DNA of 64,000 nucleotides from JAGDZR01 sp049115695 (GCA_049115695.1 JAGDZR010000012.1:372001-436000); one strand, 5' to 3'; shown: positions 52,948 to 62,528, counted from the first letter of the stretch. Notes: generated from the letters alone by a model not told the origin. A program made the numbers and translations.

Positions 52948-54496
52948 CTAAATATCCCGCGGCAAGATTTTGAAAATGTTCAACTTGATGTTTAACCCAC
53001 TTGTCATCTTCATTCATTTCTCTTGCCATTAGTATCGCCACTGCCGGTGCGATATTGATGGATTCCTGAGCATCAAGTAGCAATGACCTGGTCCTTCTGG
53101 CAAGAACATCCTCTACGGTTCTCGCCATTTCGTTTTGTACGGCCCAAATGACATGGGCACCAGTAATGCTTAGATGTGGTGAAAGTTTATCACCGAGTTG
53201 AGGTGAGTTACTAATCAGCATGTCCAATATCTTTCTATCAGCACCATAAACATCTGTCTCATTTGAATCAAAGTTTAAGTATCCATGTATGAGTAAGTTT
53301 TCAGTAATTGCTTTCTGCTCATCCAATCCTCCAATGATCATGGCCTGATCAACCGTATCTTCAGCCATTTTGCGATATGTAGTCCATTTGCCACCGACAA
53401 TACTTATCAGTCCTGATTTTGAAACCAATATTTTATGATGTCGACTTACCTCCTTAGTTGCCTGATCGTCACCTTCTGGTTTTGCCAATGGCCTTAACCC
53501 TGCAAAAACACTTTTGATGTCCGCCCTTGTAGGATTTTTCACGAGATAGTTTCCAGCTGTTTCCAGAATGAAGTCGATTTCACTCGACAATGGTTTTGGT
53601 TCGAGAGATGCAGTGTTAACGAGCGTGTCTGTGGTGCCCAATACTACTTTTCCATGCCAAGGAACGGCAAACATAACCCTGCCATCTTTGGTATGGGGAA
53701 CCATAATGGCATATTCATGAGGTAGAAACTCTCGATCCACTACAACATGAGTTCCCTGGCTGGGCTGAATCATGTCAGGCGTATCGGGTTCATCAAGTTG
53801 TTTTATTTTATCTGCAAATACGCCAGTGGCGTTGATCACAACTTTCGCAGGAATGTCATAGTTGATGCCGGTTTCTGAATCTGTGGCACTGACACCACTA
53901 ACTATTTCGTCATTTTTTGAAATACCAGTTACCGCAAAATAATTAACCAGTGTTGCTCCATAGTCAACCGCTGTAAGCGCAAGACTAATCGCCATTCTTG
54001 CATCATCAAACTGTCCATCGTAGTACTTTACACCTCCGGTTAGTCGAGTTTGATCAATCGTAGGAATGTATTTTACTGTTTCTTCCTTACTCAGTTTTTT
54101 GGAAGAACCGATTCCAAGTTTACCAGACATCCAATCGTAAACCTTAAGACCAATTTGGTAGAAAGGACCATCCCACCAGTCGTAGTTGGGAATGATAAAG
54201 GGCTGGTTTTTGACAAGGTGTGGAGCATTTTTGATCATAAGTCCTCTTTCCTTGAGTGCCTCCATAACAAGTGAAATGTCTCCTTGCTGTAGATATCTTA
54301 CACCACCATGAACAAGTTTGGTACTTCTACTTGATGTGCCTTTCGCAAAATCATGTTGCTCAAGAAGGAGGGTTGAATATCCTCTTGAGGCAGCATCAAC
54401 GGCAATTCCAAGACCAGTTGCGCCTCCTCCTATAACGAGAATGTCCCAAGGTTCTTTGCGCTTGGCGATCGCATCAATCATTTCATCTCTGCGCAT
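52940..54496 (-). CDS. glpD: FAD-dependent glycerol-3-phosphate dehydrogenase
   Basis: GlpD oxidises glycerol-3-phosphate to dihydroxyacetone phosphate at the inner membrane and passes electrons to quinone. The 518-residue protein begins with the FAD-binding motif DILVIGGGATGLGIAVDAAS and has the GlpD signature TSSRSTKLVHGGVRYLQQGD. Further features are VKYYDGQFDDARMAISLALT, VINATGVFADKI, VPWHGKVVLGTTDT and FAGLRPLA. The ATG at 54496 lies 1 bp after the glpK stop, so the two genes are one unit. The C-terminal alpha-helical domain is present and length is normal. Confidence 0.96.
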   Translation of the reverse strand: MRRDEMIDAIAKRKEPWDILVIGGGATGLGIAVDAASRGYSTLLLEQHDFAKGTSSRSTKLVHGGVRYLQQGDISLVMEALKERGLMIKNAPHLVKNQPFIIPNYDWWDGPFYQIGLKVYDWMSGKLGIGSSKKLSKEETVKYIPTIDQTRLTGGVKYYDGQFDDARMAISLALTAVDYGATLVNYFAVTGISKNDEIVSGVSATDSETGINYDIPAKVVINATGVFADKIKQLDEPDTPDMIQPSQGTHVVVDREFLPHEYAIMVPHTKDGRVMFAVPWHGKVVLGTTDTLVNTASLEPKPLSSEIDFILETAGNYLVKNPTRADIKSVFAGLRPLAKPEGDDQATKEVSRHHKILVSKSGLISIVGGKWTTYRKMAEDTVDQAMIIGGLDEQKAITENLLIHGYLNFDSNETDVYGADRKILDMLISNSPQLGDKLSPHLSITGAHVIWAVQNEMARTVEDVLARRTRSLLLDAQESINIAPAVAILMAREMNEDDKWVKHQVEHFQNLAAGYLVS

Positions 54497-54497
54497 A

Positions 54498-55979
54498 TTA
54501 GTTACGATTCCATCCTTTACTTCGTTCTATCGCCTTCGTCCAATTGTGCTTTATAAGAGAGACATCTTTGTCCTCTGGTTTGAAGGTTTTTTCGATACTC
54601 CAATATTGTTTTATTTCCTGCTCATCTTTCCAGAATCCAACAGCAATCCCCGCAAGAAAAGCAGCTCCCATTGCGGTGGTTTCCTTTATAAGTGGACGAA
54701 CTATTCTCAAATCAGAGACATTTGATTGTATTTGCATTAATAGATCATTTGCGGTAGCACCACCATCGACACGGAGTTCCTTAATGTCAATTCCAGAATC
54801 TTTGGACATGGTTTCTATTACCTCCATGGACTGAAGTGCAATGGCCTCCAAAGCGGCTCTTGCAATATGAGATTTGGAAGAACCCCGAGTTAATCCTATC
54901 AATGTGCCAGTGCTGTATTGATCCCAGTGAGGAGCTCCAAGTCCAACAAAACCAGGAACGAACACTACGCCATCACTACTATCAACTTGTTTTGCAAGCT
55001 CCTCGATTTCAGAAGCATTATTGATAAATTTAAAATTGTCTCTTAGGAATTGCACCAATGCCCCAGCGATGAAAATACTTCCTTCTAAGGCATAATTTAC
55101 CTCACCGTTTATTTGCCATGCTATGGTGCTGAGTAAATTGTTTTGCGATTTTACGATTTTTTTTCCGGTGTTGAGCACTACGAAGCAACCTGTACCATAT
55201 GTGTTTTTGAGCATACCAGGTTCAGTGCACATTTGTCCGAATAGTGCTGATTGTTGATCCCCAGCAATGCCACATACTGGAAGATCATGCCCACTTATGT
55301 TTGTGTAGCCATATATTTCACTGCTTGACTTTACTTTTGGCAACAAACTTTTTGGGATGTGAAACACTTTTAGAAGTTCATCGTCCCATTCCAAAGTGTG
55401 AATATTGAAAAGCATGGTGCGACTAGCATTGGTGACATCCGTGGCATGCACCTTGCCATCTGTCAAGTTCCAAAGCAACCATGAATCTACTGTTCCGAAG
55501 GCCAATTCACCTTTTTCCGCTCTTTGACGAGCTCCGTCTACATTGTCCAGTATCCATTTTAGTTTTGATGCTGAAAAATATGCATCAATCAGCAGGCCTG
55601 TCTTGTTTTGGATGAGCTCTGGAAGATGATCGTTTTTGAGCGTCTCACAATAATCAGCCGTACGTCGATCCTGCCATACTATGGCATTATATACAGGTTC
55701 TCCTGTGGCTTTATCCCATACGATGGTAGTTTCTCTCTGATTTGTTATACCAATCCCAGCTATTTCTTCCGGTTTTACATTATTTTTTGATAGTACTTCT
55801 TCAAGTACTTCTAATTGAGTTTTCCAGATCGTCGTAGCATCATGCTCGACCCATCCAGGCTGTGGGAAAATTTGCTCAAATTCTTTTTGGGTTGTTGCGA
55901 ATATTTCTGCTTTGTGATTAAACAAAATGGCTCGTTCGCTAGTCGTGCCAGCGTCAAGGGTGACAATGTATTTTGGCAT
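54498..55979 (-). CDS. glpK: Glycerol kinase
   Basis: GlpK phosphorylates glycerol entering through GlpF. This 493-residue FGGY kinase begins IVTLDAGTTSERAILFNHKA and has FPQPGWVEHDATTIW, IGITNQRETTIVWDKATGEP, VWQDRRTADYC, SRTMLFNIHTLEWDDELLKV, GIAGDQQSALFGQ, NTYGTGCFVVLNTG and the late LRVDGGATANDLLMQIQS. All match the glycerol kinase family closely, and length is normal. It is divergent from glpF with a 90-bp intergenic region. It precedes glpD, giving transport, phosphorylation and oxidation side by side. Confidence 0.97.
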   Translation of the reverse strand: MPKYIVTLDAGTTSERAILFNHKAEIFATTQKEFEQIFPQPGWVEHDATTIWKTQLEVLEEVLSKNNVKPEEIAGIGITNQRETTIVWDKATGEPVYNAIVWQDRRTADYCETLKNDHLPELIQNKTGLLIDAYFSASKLKWILDNVDGARQRAEKGELAFGTVDSWLLWNLTDGKVHATDVTNASRTMLFNIHTLEWDDELLKVFHIPKSLLPKVKSSSEIYGYTNISGHDLPVCGIAGDQQSALFGQMCTEPGMLKNTYGTGCFVVLNTGKKIVKSQNNLLSTIAWQINGEVNYALEGSIFIAGALVQFLRDNFKFINNASEIEELAKQVDSSDGVVFVPGFVGLGAPHWDQYSTGTLIGLTRGSSKSHIARAALEAIALQSMEVIETMSKDSGIDIKELRVDGGATANDLLMQIQSNVSDLRIVRPLIKETTAMGAAFLAGIAVGFWKDEQEIKQYWSIEKTFKPEDKDVSLIKHNWTKAIERSKGWNRN

Positions 55980-56069
55980 ATTGGCAAAGTATTAAATCTG
56001 CTGTTTGTTTGTTTTAAGATAGTGGATTTTTCCTACATTTAGCCTTTTGTAAAACAATCTTAACAATCT

Positions 56070-56762
56070 ATGACCCCTTACTTCGCAGAGTTTATTGGTA
56101 CGTTCCTGCTTATGTATTTCGGTAACGGCGTTAACGCCAATGTATCATTAAAAAAAACCTATGGACATGATTCTGGTTGGGTGGTGATATCATTGGGTTG
56201 GGGACTTGCTGTTTTTATTGGAGTGGTTGTCGCTGGATCAATAAGTGGAGCTCATTTGAATCCTGCTGTTACCATTGGATTAGCTACTGCTGAGAAATTT
56301 GAATGGGCCCAGGTTCCTGGATATATCGGTGCTCAAATGTTGGGTGCCTTTACAGGAGCAGCTGTTGTTTATTTACAATACAAGTTGCATTTTGATGCTA
56401 CAGAAGATCCTGCAACAAAGCTTGGGGTATTTAGCACAGGTCCAGCAATCCCAAATAAACCGCTAAATCTACTCTCAGAAGTGCTTGGAACTTTTGGTTT
56501 GATTTTTCCTGTATTTTTTCTGGTCGAAGGAAATGGTTTAGGATCTATAAGTGCATTACCTGTTGCGCTGATAGTCGTAGCAATTGGATTTTCTCTTGGA
56601 GGTACAACAGGGTATGCTATCAACCCGGCGCGTGATTTGGGCCCCAGGTTATTTCATGCCATTGCAGTCAATAAGGACAGTAATTGGCAGTACGCATGGA
56701 TTCCAGTTATTGGCCCTGTCATAGGAGCCATACTGGCAGGATTTATCTATTTATTGCTGTAA
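56070..56762 (+). CDS. glpF: Glycerol facilitator (aquaglyceroporin, MIP family)
   Basis: The 230-residue channel has six membrane segments and both half-helix motifs: AHLNPAVTIG (NPA at 64-66) and INPARDLGPR (NPA at 185-187). The Asp following Arg in the second motif (NPARD) is the mark of glycerol facilitators rather than water-only channels. FIGTFLLMYFGNGVNANVSL opens the protein. It is divergent from glpK and ends 2 bp before the stop of the convergent DUF5916 gene. Confidence 0.95.
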   Translation: MTPYFAEFIGTFLLMYFGNGVNANVSLKKTYGHDSGWVVISLGWGLAVFIGVVVAGSISGAHLNPAVTIGLATAEKFEWAQVPGYIGAQMLGAFTGAAVVYLQYKLHFDATEDPATKLGVFSTGPAIPNKPLNLLSEVLGTFGLIFPVFFLVEGNGLGSISALPVALIVVAIGFSLGGTTGYAINPARDLGPRLFHAIAVNKDSNWQYAWIPVIGPVIGAILAGFIYLLL

Positions 56763-56764
56763 GC

Positions 56765-58981
56765 TTAAAGATTTAACCAGTAAGTTATTTTGAATACCAG
56801 TGCCCTTGACTTAGGTGCCCCAAGGGCAAAAAGATTGTCTTCATCGGAGTATGCCAGGTAGTTGTCTGTATAAACCAAATACATGTCAGATACAGGTTTG
56901 AAACGCCATTGTAACCTTGAATTGACATTTAGATTTTCGATTTGACTATTGTATTGCACAAATGTTGTCCAGAAGAGTTTACGGGTAAACGTAAAATCGA
57001 ATCTAGGGCCTATCAAAAACAAGTTTGAGGTATTATAGGGTAGAGGTAACTTGATGTAATTGTAGCTAAAATCAATAGACGTAAAACCAAAAGGCTGATA
57101 TCGATACCCAACAGATCCATCTAGGTTTAGTCGAATTCCGTTGTAATATTGACCAGATCTTGTTCCTAGCGAATAAAAAATCTTTTTGCGCGCGTCTGAC
57201 TCAAAATCAGCAAAAATAAGATTTGCTGTGTATGAGGTATTAGCAGGCAGTTCTTGACCGTTACTCCCGCTTGGATCAAACTCATTAAACAAAAAGGTGT
57301 ACTGTCGTCTGAGCCTCATTCTATAATTGGCATTGTTTCGAAATGTGATATCATATAAGACATTCACGTCCCAATCCAGAAACCCATATGTATCATTGCG
57401 AATCATATCAAAATCAAAACCAGGACCGTGACTTTGAATAATCCCTGAAGAAGGATATAGGCTAAATCTAATGTTGGCAGCAAGTTGGTTAATATCTGTA
57501 CGTCGTACGAAACCAACTTCTGGATTGTATCCCGCACCGATGGATTGAGTAAATATGGAAGCACGAATGGTATTGGTCGTATAAAGCATATTTCCACCCA
57601 TTGCAAAAGCACTATCATTTTGACCTTCCTCAAACGATCTATGGTAGAATATTTTCCCGTTCCACCGATTGTCCGGTGTGGCGATATTAAAATCTAGCCC
57701 CGCAGTTCTGTTGGATGAGTCATCCACTGTGGTATCTTCAAGATTTAACTTGAACGGGTCTTTGTTGACGAAGATGAATCCAATATTGGATCGATCGAAG
57801 ACTTTCTGTTGAGTAGAAAGTACTGTATAGTTGGTGGCCGGTTGAAGTATATTTTCATTCTTTCCGCCTTGCATATTCATAAGACCAATACGAGTGTTAT
57901 TTCCAACCTTTCCGCTTACCCTCATACCTAAAGGAATTGTGTTTTGAATATTCTGACCAGTTGATTCATCACGTGCTATCCCAATTCTCCTCGAAAAAAA
58001 TGGTCTCGTTCTGCGGGTACCGAAATCAGCAAAGAGATCGGCGTTTTCCAGAAAGAACTGTCGACGCTCAGGAAAGAATATTTCAAAACGATCGAGGTTA
58101 GTAACCTGCTGATCTACCTCAACCTGTGAGAAGTCAGGGTTCACGGTAAGGTCCAGGTTGAGACCGGATGTTATGCCGTATTTCATGTCAAACCCCGCCA
58201 TGAGATCTGAGTCATAGTTGTCAGAGACTTCAAAATCACGACTTAATCCACCAGAGGTATATGGAATCAAAGAAATATTAGCGCCTGGTTTTTTTGTGGG
58301 TTTGTCCCACATCATTTCCTGAACAGTACCTATGTTAATAATGGTCAAATTTCTAGCAATTGGAGACCAGGTTGATTTTTCGGTGTATTCACTATCAACT
58401 CTGTAGAAATTGACATTCCATGAGGATTGGTCCTCGGTAAATCTTAGTGTTTTAAATGGGATGGCCATTTCCACAATCCAAAACCCATCGTATTGCTTTG
58501 CCTCACCATCCCATTTGTTGTCCCAATCCAGACTTAAGCCACTTCTGCCTGCTCCACCATTTGATATAAGGCCTTCACGTCGAACTCCAAAAGGATTTAT
58601 GCCAAAAAGCACGGCATTCGTCTTGTCTTTGAAAGTGTCGAAGATGACTGAAAAGCTGTCATTGGCGGCCCCTCTAAAGTCACGTCTAAGAGATGGTGTA
58701 ATATATTTTCTTGGACCAGCTAAGTTCTCGAGTCTGGCGCCCACATAAATGAAGTTTTCATCGTAAAGAATATATACGGTCGTTTGAGCTAGAGCAAGAG
58801 AAGTGTCTGAAGGAAACTGTTGAATGAAATTGTATGCAGAATCAGATGCAGTCCATGCACTTTCATTGAGCTTACCATCCAAGACTATCTGACCTGACGT
58901 TTTTCGTATTGTGAGCGACTGCCCTGAACTATAAATCAGGCATCCTAGAATGAAAAGAAACGATAAACTGAGTTTCAACAT
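56765..58981 (-). CDS. DUF5916 outer-membrane-type protein with CBM9-like N-terminal domain
   Basis: The 738-residue exported protein has a signal peptide (MLKLSLSFLFILGCLIYSSG). The N-terminal domain is CBM9-like (about 25-215): GQIVLDGKLNESAWTASDSA, LYDENFIYVGARL and FWIVEMAIPFKTLRF. The larger C-terminal DUF5916 region has the family hallmark FEIFFPERRQFFLENADLFA and repeating beta-hairpin sequence ending in an aromatic-rich stretch, as in beta-barrels. The family is common in Bacteroidota with no firm function. A TAGCTTTG -7 element (58993-58986) lies 4 nt upstream of the ATG, so the transcript may have no leader. Confidence 0.85.
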   Translation of the reverse strand: MLKLSLSFLFILGCLIYSSGQSLTIRKTSGQIVLDGKLNESAWTASDSAYNFIQQFPSDTSLALAQTTVYILYDENFIYVGARLENLAGPRKYITPSLRRDFRGAANDSFSVIFDTFKDKTNAVLFGINPFGVRREGLISNGGAGRSGLSLDWDNKWDGEAKQYDGFWIVEMAIPFKTLRFTEDQSSWNVNFYRVDSEYTEKSTWSPIARNLTIINIGTVQEMMWDKPTKKPGANISLIPYTSGGLSRDFEVSDNYDSDLMAGFDMKYGITSGLNLDLTVNPDFSQVEVDQQVTNLDRFEIFFPERRQFFLENADLFADFGTRRTRPFFSRRIGIARDESTGQNIQNTIPLGMRVSGKVGNNTRIGLMNMQGGKNENILQPATNYTVLSTQQKVFDRSNIGFIFVNKDPFKLNLEDTTVDDSSNRTAGLDFNIATPDNRWNGKIFYHRSFEEGQNDSAFAMGGNMLYTTNTIRASIFTQSIGAGYNPEVGFVRRTDINQLAANIRFSLYPSSGIIQSHGPGFDFDMIRNDTYGFLDWDVNVLYDITFRNNANYRMRLRRQYTFLFNEFDPSGSNGQELPANTSYTANLIFADFESDARKKIFYSLGTRSGQYYNGIRLNLDGSVGYRYQPFGFTSIDFSYNYIKLPLPYNTSNLFLIGPRFDFTFTRKLFWTTFVQYNSQIENLNVNSRLQWRFKPVSDMYLVYTDNYLAYSDEDNLFALGAPKSRALVFKITYWLNL

Positions 58982-58985
58982 ATGA

Positions 58986-58993
58986 CAAAGCTA
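58986..58993 (-). promoter_or_regulatory. -7 promoter element of the DUF5916 gene
   Basis: TAGCTTTG on the minus strand matches TAnnTTTG and is separated from the ATG at 58981 by only four bases. No TTG is found 17-23 bp upstream, so the -33 part is missing or degenerate. Confidence 0.4.
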
Positions 58994-59071
58994 AAAGTGG
59001 AATGCGCCTGGATGATTGCGAATTATTACCAGCGGTAAGCAATAGATGTAAAAAACTGTAACAAAAAGTTA

Positions 59072-59668
59072 ATGCTAATTGTTATAAGGGGTATGCTGTT
59101 AATCATGATTCATAGTTTCCTTTTTCTATTTGATCAAACTGATTGGAAACTTTCATTAGAAAAAGAAGGAATCCAAGTCTATACAAGAGAAACAACTCAA
59201 TCACCAGTTAATGATTCAAAGGCGGTAGTATTGATTCCAAATGTTGATTTGGATCAGGTGGTAACCTTTTTTCTTGACATTGATCAACACAAGGAATGGA
59301 TGTATTCAACTGAAAAGTCGCAGCTATTACGTGATGAAGAAGACAAGAAACTAGCTTACTATCAAGCGAATGCTCCCTGGCCAGTAACAGATCGTGATAT
59401 TGTGTCAGAATTCACCATCCGTCGAGAGCCTGATCGATGCATCATAATAGGTCAAGCTCAGCCGACTTTATTACCGACAAGGGAGGACATGGTGAGAATA
59501 ACGGAGTTGCAGACTGAATGGACATTTGAACGAGAAGAAAGAGGAGTTAGGGTCACCTACATTTCGCAGATGCATCCGGGGGGTAGTATTCCAGCCTGGC
59601 TAGCGAATATGACCGCAACAGAAAGTCCGTTTAACTCTCTATCAGAGTTACGAACTTCGTTCCGGTGA
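59072..59668 (+). CDS. START-domain (SRPBCC) protein, exported or membrane-anchored
   Basis: The 198-residue protein has a hydrophobic N-terminus followed by a START lipid-binding fold: SLEKEGIQVYTRETTQSPVN, FFLDIDQHKEWMYSTEKSQL, YYQANAPWPVTDRDIVSEFT and late VRVTYISQMHPGGSIPAWLA. The ATG at 59072 is the first; the ATG at 59093, preceded by AAGGGG, is an attractive alternative that removes seven residues (signal MLLIMIHSFLFLF). The family binds hydrophobic ligands in a deep pocket. The 3' end overlaps the mscS gene by 21 bp in convergent orientation. Confidence 0.82.
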   Translation: MLIVIRGMLLIMIHSFLFLFDQTDWKLSLEKEGIQVYTRETTQSPVNDSKAVVLIPNVDLDQVVTFFLDIDQHKEWMYSTEKSQLLRDEEDKKLAYYQANAPWPVTDRDIVSEFTIRREPDRCIIIGQAQPTLLPTREDMVRITELQTEWTFEREERGVRVTYISQMHPGGSIPAWLANMTATESPFNSLSELRTSFR

Positions 59669-60562
59669 TTGATCAGCTTGATCAAGATAAATTCGTCTCG
59701 CCTGATAGGCAAGTTTGATATCTGGCTCTGATTTGAATTTGCGAAGAACTTGTTCCCATATTCTATGCTCGGTCATTCTTCGTTTTCTTGGGTTGATAAG
59801 ATACCTCATAGATAGTTTTATGCCACTTTCCTCTATGGCTGTGTAAACAATTGGGGTTAGAGATGTATAGAAAATCATGTAATCTTTGGATGCCTCGAGC
59901 AATTTGTTCTTTGCTGCCCTGCTTAAACTTTCTGCCTCATCTTTAACAATTTGATCAACAATTTCCTTCGCTTTTTCCCAATTGCTTTCATAAGTAACCA
60001 GGACGGATATCTCATTCCAAATGTGTGTAAATCCTTGTGTATAGTTGGCTTGAGGATTTTTAAAAACTGTACCATTTGGAATATGAATAATTCTCCCTGT
60101 GCTTTGATCCGCATCGACCCAATTATTGATCTCATTGATAGTAAATTGGAAGAACCGAACATCAATAACGTCTCCAGAATGCTCACCGATCTCTATTCGA
60201 TCGCCTACTTCAAAAGGCCTTCGAATAAGGATAAACAACCAACCAGCAAGATTTACTATTGGATCTTGTAAAGCAATGGCAAGGCCAGCTGTTACAAGAC
60301 CAAAAAATGTTGCCAGAGATCCTACCTGATCAACCCAGATAGAAGCCGTTATGAGAAGGACCAATACATAATAAGTATTCTTTATACCATTTTTCCAGTA
60401 GTATCTGACTTTAAGATCCGTTACTTTTGAAAACAGGAGACGAAGACAAAGGAATCTAATAATCCAAAGGATAAGAATTGTCAGAAAAGAATAAAGAATC
60501 TTGAGCTGATTCACTTTTTCAATCCCCCAATAATCTTCTATCCAGCTACCAATTTCGAGCAT
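59648..60562 (-). CDS. MscS-family mechanosensitive ion channel
   Basis: The 304-residue channel protein has a few N-terminal membrane segments and the MscS pore helix region: FFGLVTAGLAIALQDPIVNL, then AGWLFILIRRPFEVGDRIEI with the hinge and beta domain, including NWVDADQSTGRIIHIPNGTV. A C-terminal alpha/beta domain follows. Such channels open under membrane tension to release osmolytes. Length is typical for a small-conductance type. It is convergent with the START gene and divergent from the oxidoreductase. Confidence 0.93.
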   Translation of the reverse strand: MLEIGSWIEDYWGIEKVNQLKILYSFLTILILWIIRFLCLRLLFSKVTDLKVRYYWKNGIKNTYYVLVLLITASIWVDQVGSLATFFGLVTAGLAIALQDPIVNLAGWLFILIRRPFEVGDRIEIGEHSGDVIDVRFFQFTINEINNWVDADQSTGRIIHIPNGTVFKNPQANYTQGFTHIWNEISVLVTYESNWEKAKEIVDQIVKDEAESLSRAAKNKLLEASKDYMIFYTSLTPIVYTAIEESGIKLSMRYLINPRKRRMTEHRIWEQVLRKFKSEPDIKLAYQARRIYLDQADQSPERSS

Positions 60563-60620
60563 AATTCAATTTATCCTTTCTACTTTTAAGTCAATTTATT
60601 CAATAAAGAAGTGATTTAAC

Positions 60621-61622
60621 ATGGGTATACATAACAAATTGAATTGGGGAATATTGAGTACTGCGAAAATTGGCGTTCAAAAGGTTATTCCTGCGATTCA
60701 ATCAAGTCAATATGGTACTGTTGTAGCAATAGCTTCAAGAACGCTTTCATCCGCGAAGAAAGTAGCCAGGGATTTAGGCATTGGACGAGCTTACGGAACG
60801 TATGAAGAGCTTTTGCACGATAAGTCTGTAGATGCAGTGTATATCCCATTACCTAATCATATGCATGTTGAATGGTCAAAGAAATGCCTTGAAGCTGGGA
60901 AACATGTACTTTGTGAAAAACCAATCGGACTGAATGCAGAAGAAGCAATTGACTTAGTCAATTATTCAAAACAATTCTCATCTCTGAGAACAATGGAAGC
61001 TTTTATGTATCGCTTTCATCCCCAATGGATCAAGGTCAAACAATGGATAGACCATGGGAAAATTGGTGAATTGAAAACGATTCATTCATTTTTTTCCTAT
61101 TTCAATAATGATCCTGTCAATATCCGAAATATGAAGGATATTGGTGGAGGGGGACTAATGGACATAGGATGTTACAATATTTCATTGTCCAGGTTATTGT
61201 TTGGAGGATTACCGAATAGAGTAGTTGGTTTGATGGAACATGATGAGCAGTTCGAAGTGGACGTTTTGACATCAGGGATTTTAGAATTTAACAAAGGAAC
61301 TTCTACTTTCACATGTAGTACGCAATTGTCTCCCTACCAGCGAATGATTGCCTATGGCACAACAGGACATATTGAAGTGAAAATACCCTTTAATGCGCCA
61401 AGGGATTCGAATTGTTTGCTTGAATTGACGGATCAAGATGGAACACAACAAGTACAAATACCAATAGCAGATCAGTATAGTGAACAGGTCGATGCTTTTG
61501 CCAAAGCCGTTTTCGGCCGAAAGGGAGTTCCCACCTCGTTAGAAGATGCGGTAGACAATATGAAAGTTATTGATGCTCTGAATGAGAGTTCAAAGTCGAA
61601 TAAATGGATTGAATTGAATTGA
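60621..61622 (+). CDS. Gfo/Idh/MocA-family oxidoreductase
   Basis: The 333-residue dehydrogenase has an N-terminal Rossmann NAD(P) domain (NWGILSTAKIGVQKVIPAIQ; VVAIASRTLSSAKKVARDLG) with the family EKP motif (HVLCEKPIGLNAEEAIDLV). The C-terminal alpha/beta domain includes MEAFMYRFHPQWIKVKQWID and DIGGGGLMDIGCYNISLSRL, the active-site D-x-G-x-Y/H-like segment. Substrates are sugars or polyols in most members; no context narrows it here. It abuts the convergent nuclease-like gene (stops adjacent at 61622/61623). Confidence 0.92.
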   Translation: MGIHNKLNWGILSTAKIGVQKVIPAIQSSQYGTVVAIASRTLSSAKKVARDLGIGRAYGTYEELLHDKSVDAVYIPLPNHMHVEWSKKCLEAGKHVLCEKPIGLNAEEAIDLVNYSKQFSSLRTMEAFMYRFHPQWIKVKQWIDHGKIGELKTIHSFFSYFNNDPVNIRNMKDIGGGGLMDIGCYNISLSRLLFGGLPNRVVGLMEHDEQFEVDVLTSGILEFNKGTSTFTCSTQLSPYQRMIAYGTTGHIEVKIPFNAPRDSNCLLELTDQDGTQQVQIPIADQYSEQVDAFAKAVFGRKGVPTSLEDAVDNMKVIDALNESSKSNKWIELN

Positions 61623-62444
61623 TTAAACTCCGCACATCAGTTCAATTTGTTTGAAAACCTTACGACGTTTTTTGTCATCTTTAATCACTTCGGATACCAC
61701 TTGTGGTCTTTCAAGTGCATTTCTACAAATGATTATATCATTAGCCAACAATTCTTCCTTTTCTCTTTTATTGAGATTTGTTAAACTGGTAATAGGATGC
61801 AAGTTGAGTTTGGTGATGATGCCCTTGAGGCTTTGGTTTTTCGGGTAATCCCAGCTCATAATTTTCATGCCCGCACATTCTGCATATTTGATGGCATCAA
61901 TCGTGAATCTTGTATTGGTAACAATCCAGCCATTCATAGTTTTTCCACTTGTTGGATCAATTGAGTTTTTGAGATCTCTAAATCTTGAATCAATGTAAAG
62001 TGGGACTTTAACATCTGATTTATATCCTTGTCGATTATGGAATTTGCATTCAACGATAAATTGTTGATTGCCTTTTTCTGCGAAAACATCCACTTCGTGT
62101 TGTACGCATTTTCCCTGCATCTGTATTCCTACCTGAACTTCGAATCCCATTACTTTAAGAATTTCGCCTACAAGTTTTTCAAAAGGGTATCCAGAAGGCC
62201 CTAAGGACATGATAGATTGCTTTAACTTGTATCTTGAAGACTCGAGCTGTGAAAACTGTTTGAGGTATTTGTGAGTCAGGCTGTAAATTTTCTTAGTGGA
62301 AATACCATTGTAAATAGCGTTTTTAACTTCATGCAAAACAAGATCAATAGTGTTGGTATTCGTCCCTGCGCGTTTCAAACTTTCCAGGATTTTCCTTTCA
62401 TCAAATGGAACGAGTTCTCCGGAATTTTTAACTACATTTTTCAC
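61623..62444 (-). CDS. ATP-cone plus PD-(D/E)XK nuclease-like protein
   Basis: The 273-residue protein starts at GTG (62444); no in-frame ATG is near. Residues 1 to about 83 form an ATP-cone (VKNSGELVPFDERKILESLK; LTHKYLKQFSQLESSRYKLK), the nucleotide-sensing domain known from ribonucleotide reductase and NrdR. Residues about 85-205 resemble the Mrr/PD-(D/E)XK nuclease fold: HEVDVFAEKG with Asp 119, and FIVECKFHNRQG with Glu 132 and Lys 134, followed by WIVTNTRFTIDAIKYAECAG. About 68 C-terminal residues (SLTNLNKREKEELLANDIII) may contain a helix-hairpin-helix. No methylase is nearby, so it is not a normal restriction gene. Nuclease activity is inferred. Confidence 0.82.
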   Translation of the reverse strand: MKNVVKNSGELVPFDERKILESLKRAGTNTNTIDLVLHEVKNAIYNGISTKKIYSLTHKYLKQFSQLESSRYKLKQSIMSLGPSGYPFEKLVGEILKVMGFEVQVGIQMQGKCVQHEVDVFAEKGNQQFIVECKFHNRQGYKSDVKVPLYIDSRFRDLKNSIDPTSGKTMNGWIVTNTRFTIDAIKYAECAGMKIMSWDYPKNQSLKGIITKLNLHPITSLTNLNKREKEELLANDIIICRNALERPQVVSEVIKDDKKRRKVFKQIELMCGV

Positions 62445-62501
62445 TTAACTCAGTAATTTTTTCAATTAGATTTGACTAATATAGATAATGCAATCATGAT
62501 G

Positions 62502-62509
62502 TACTTTTG
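62502..62509 (+). promoter_or_regulatory. Candidate -7 element before the right-edge TPR gene
   Basis: TACTTTTG fits TAnnTTTG and lies 19 nt before the GTG at 62529. A TTTG at 62471-62474 is 27 bp upstream, somewhat too far for -33, so support is weak. Confidence 0.3.
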
Positions 62510-62528
62510 TTATGATTGAAACATAGCT

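Noticed and set aside
54318..54725. 135-residue plus-strand frame across the glpD/glpK joint
   Set aside because: It is antisense to two well-defined genes whose protein motifs cover the same DNA; no signal or domain is seen in it.
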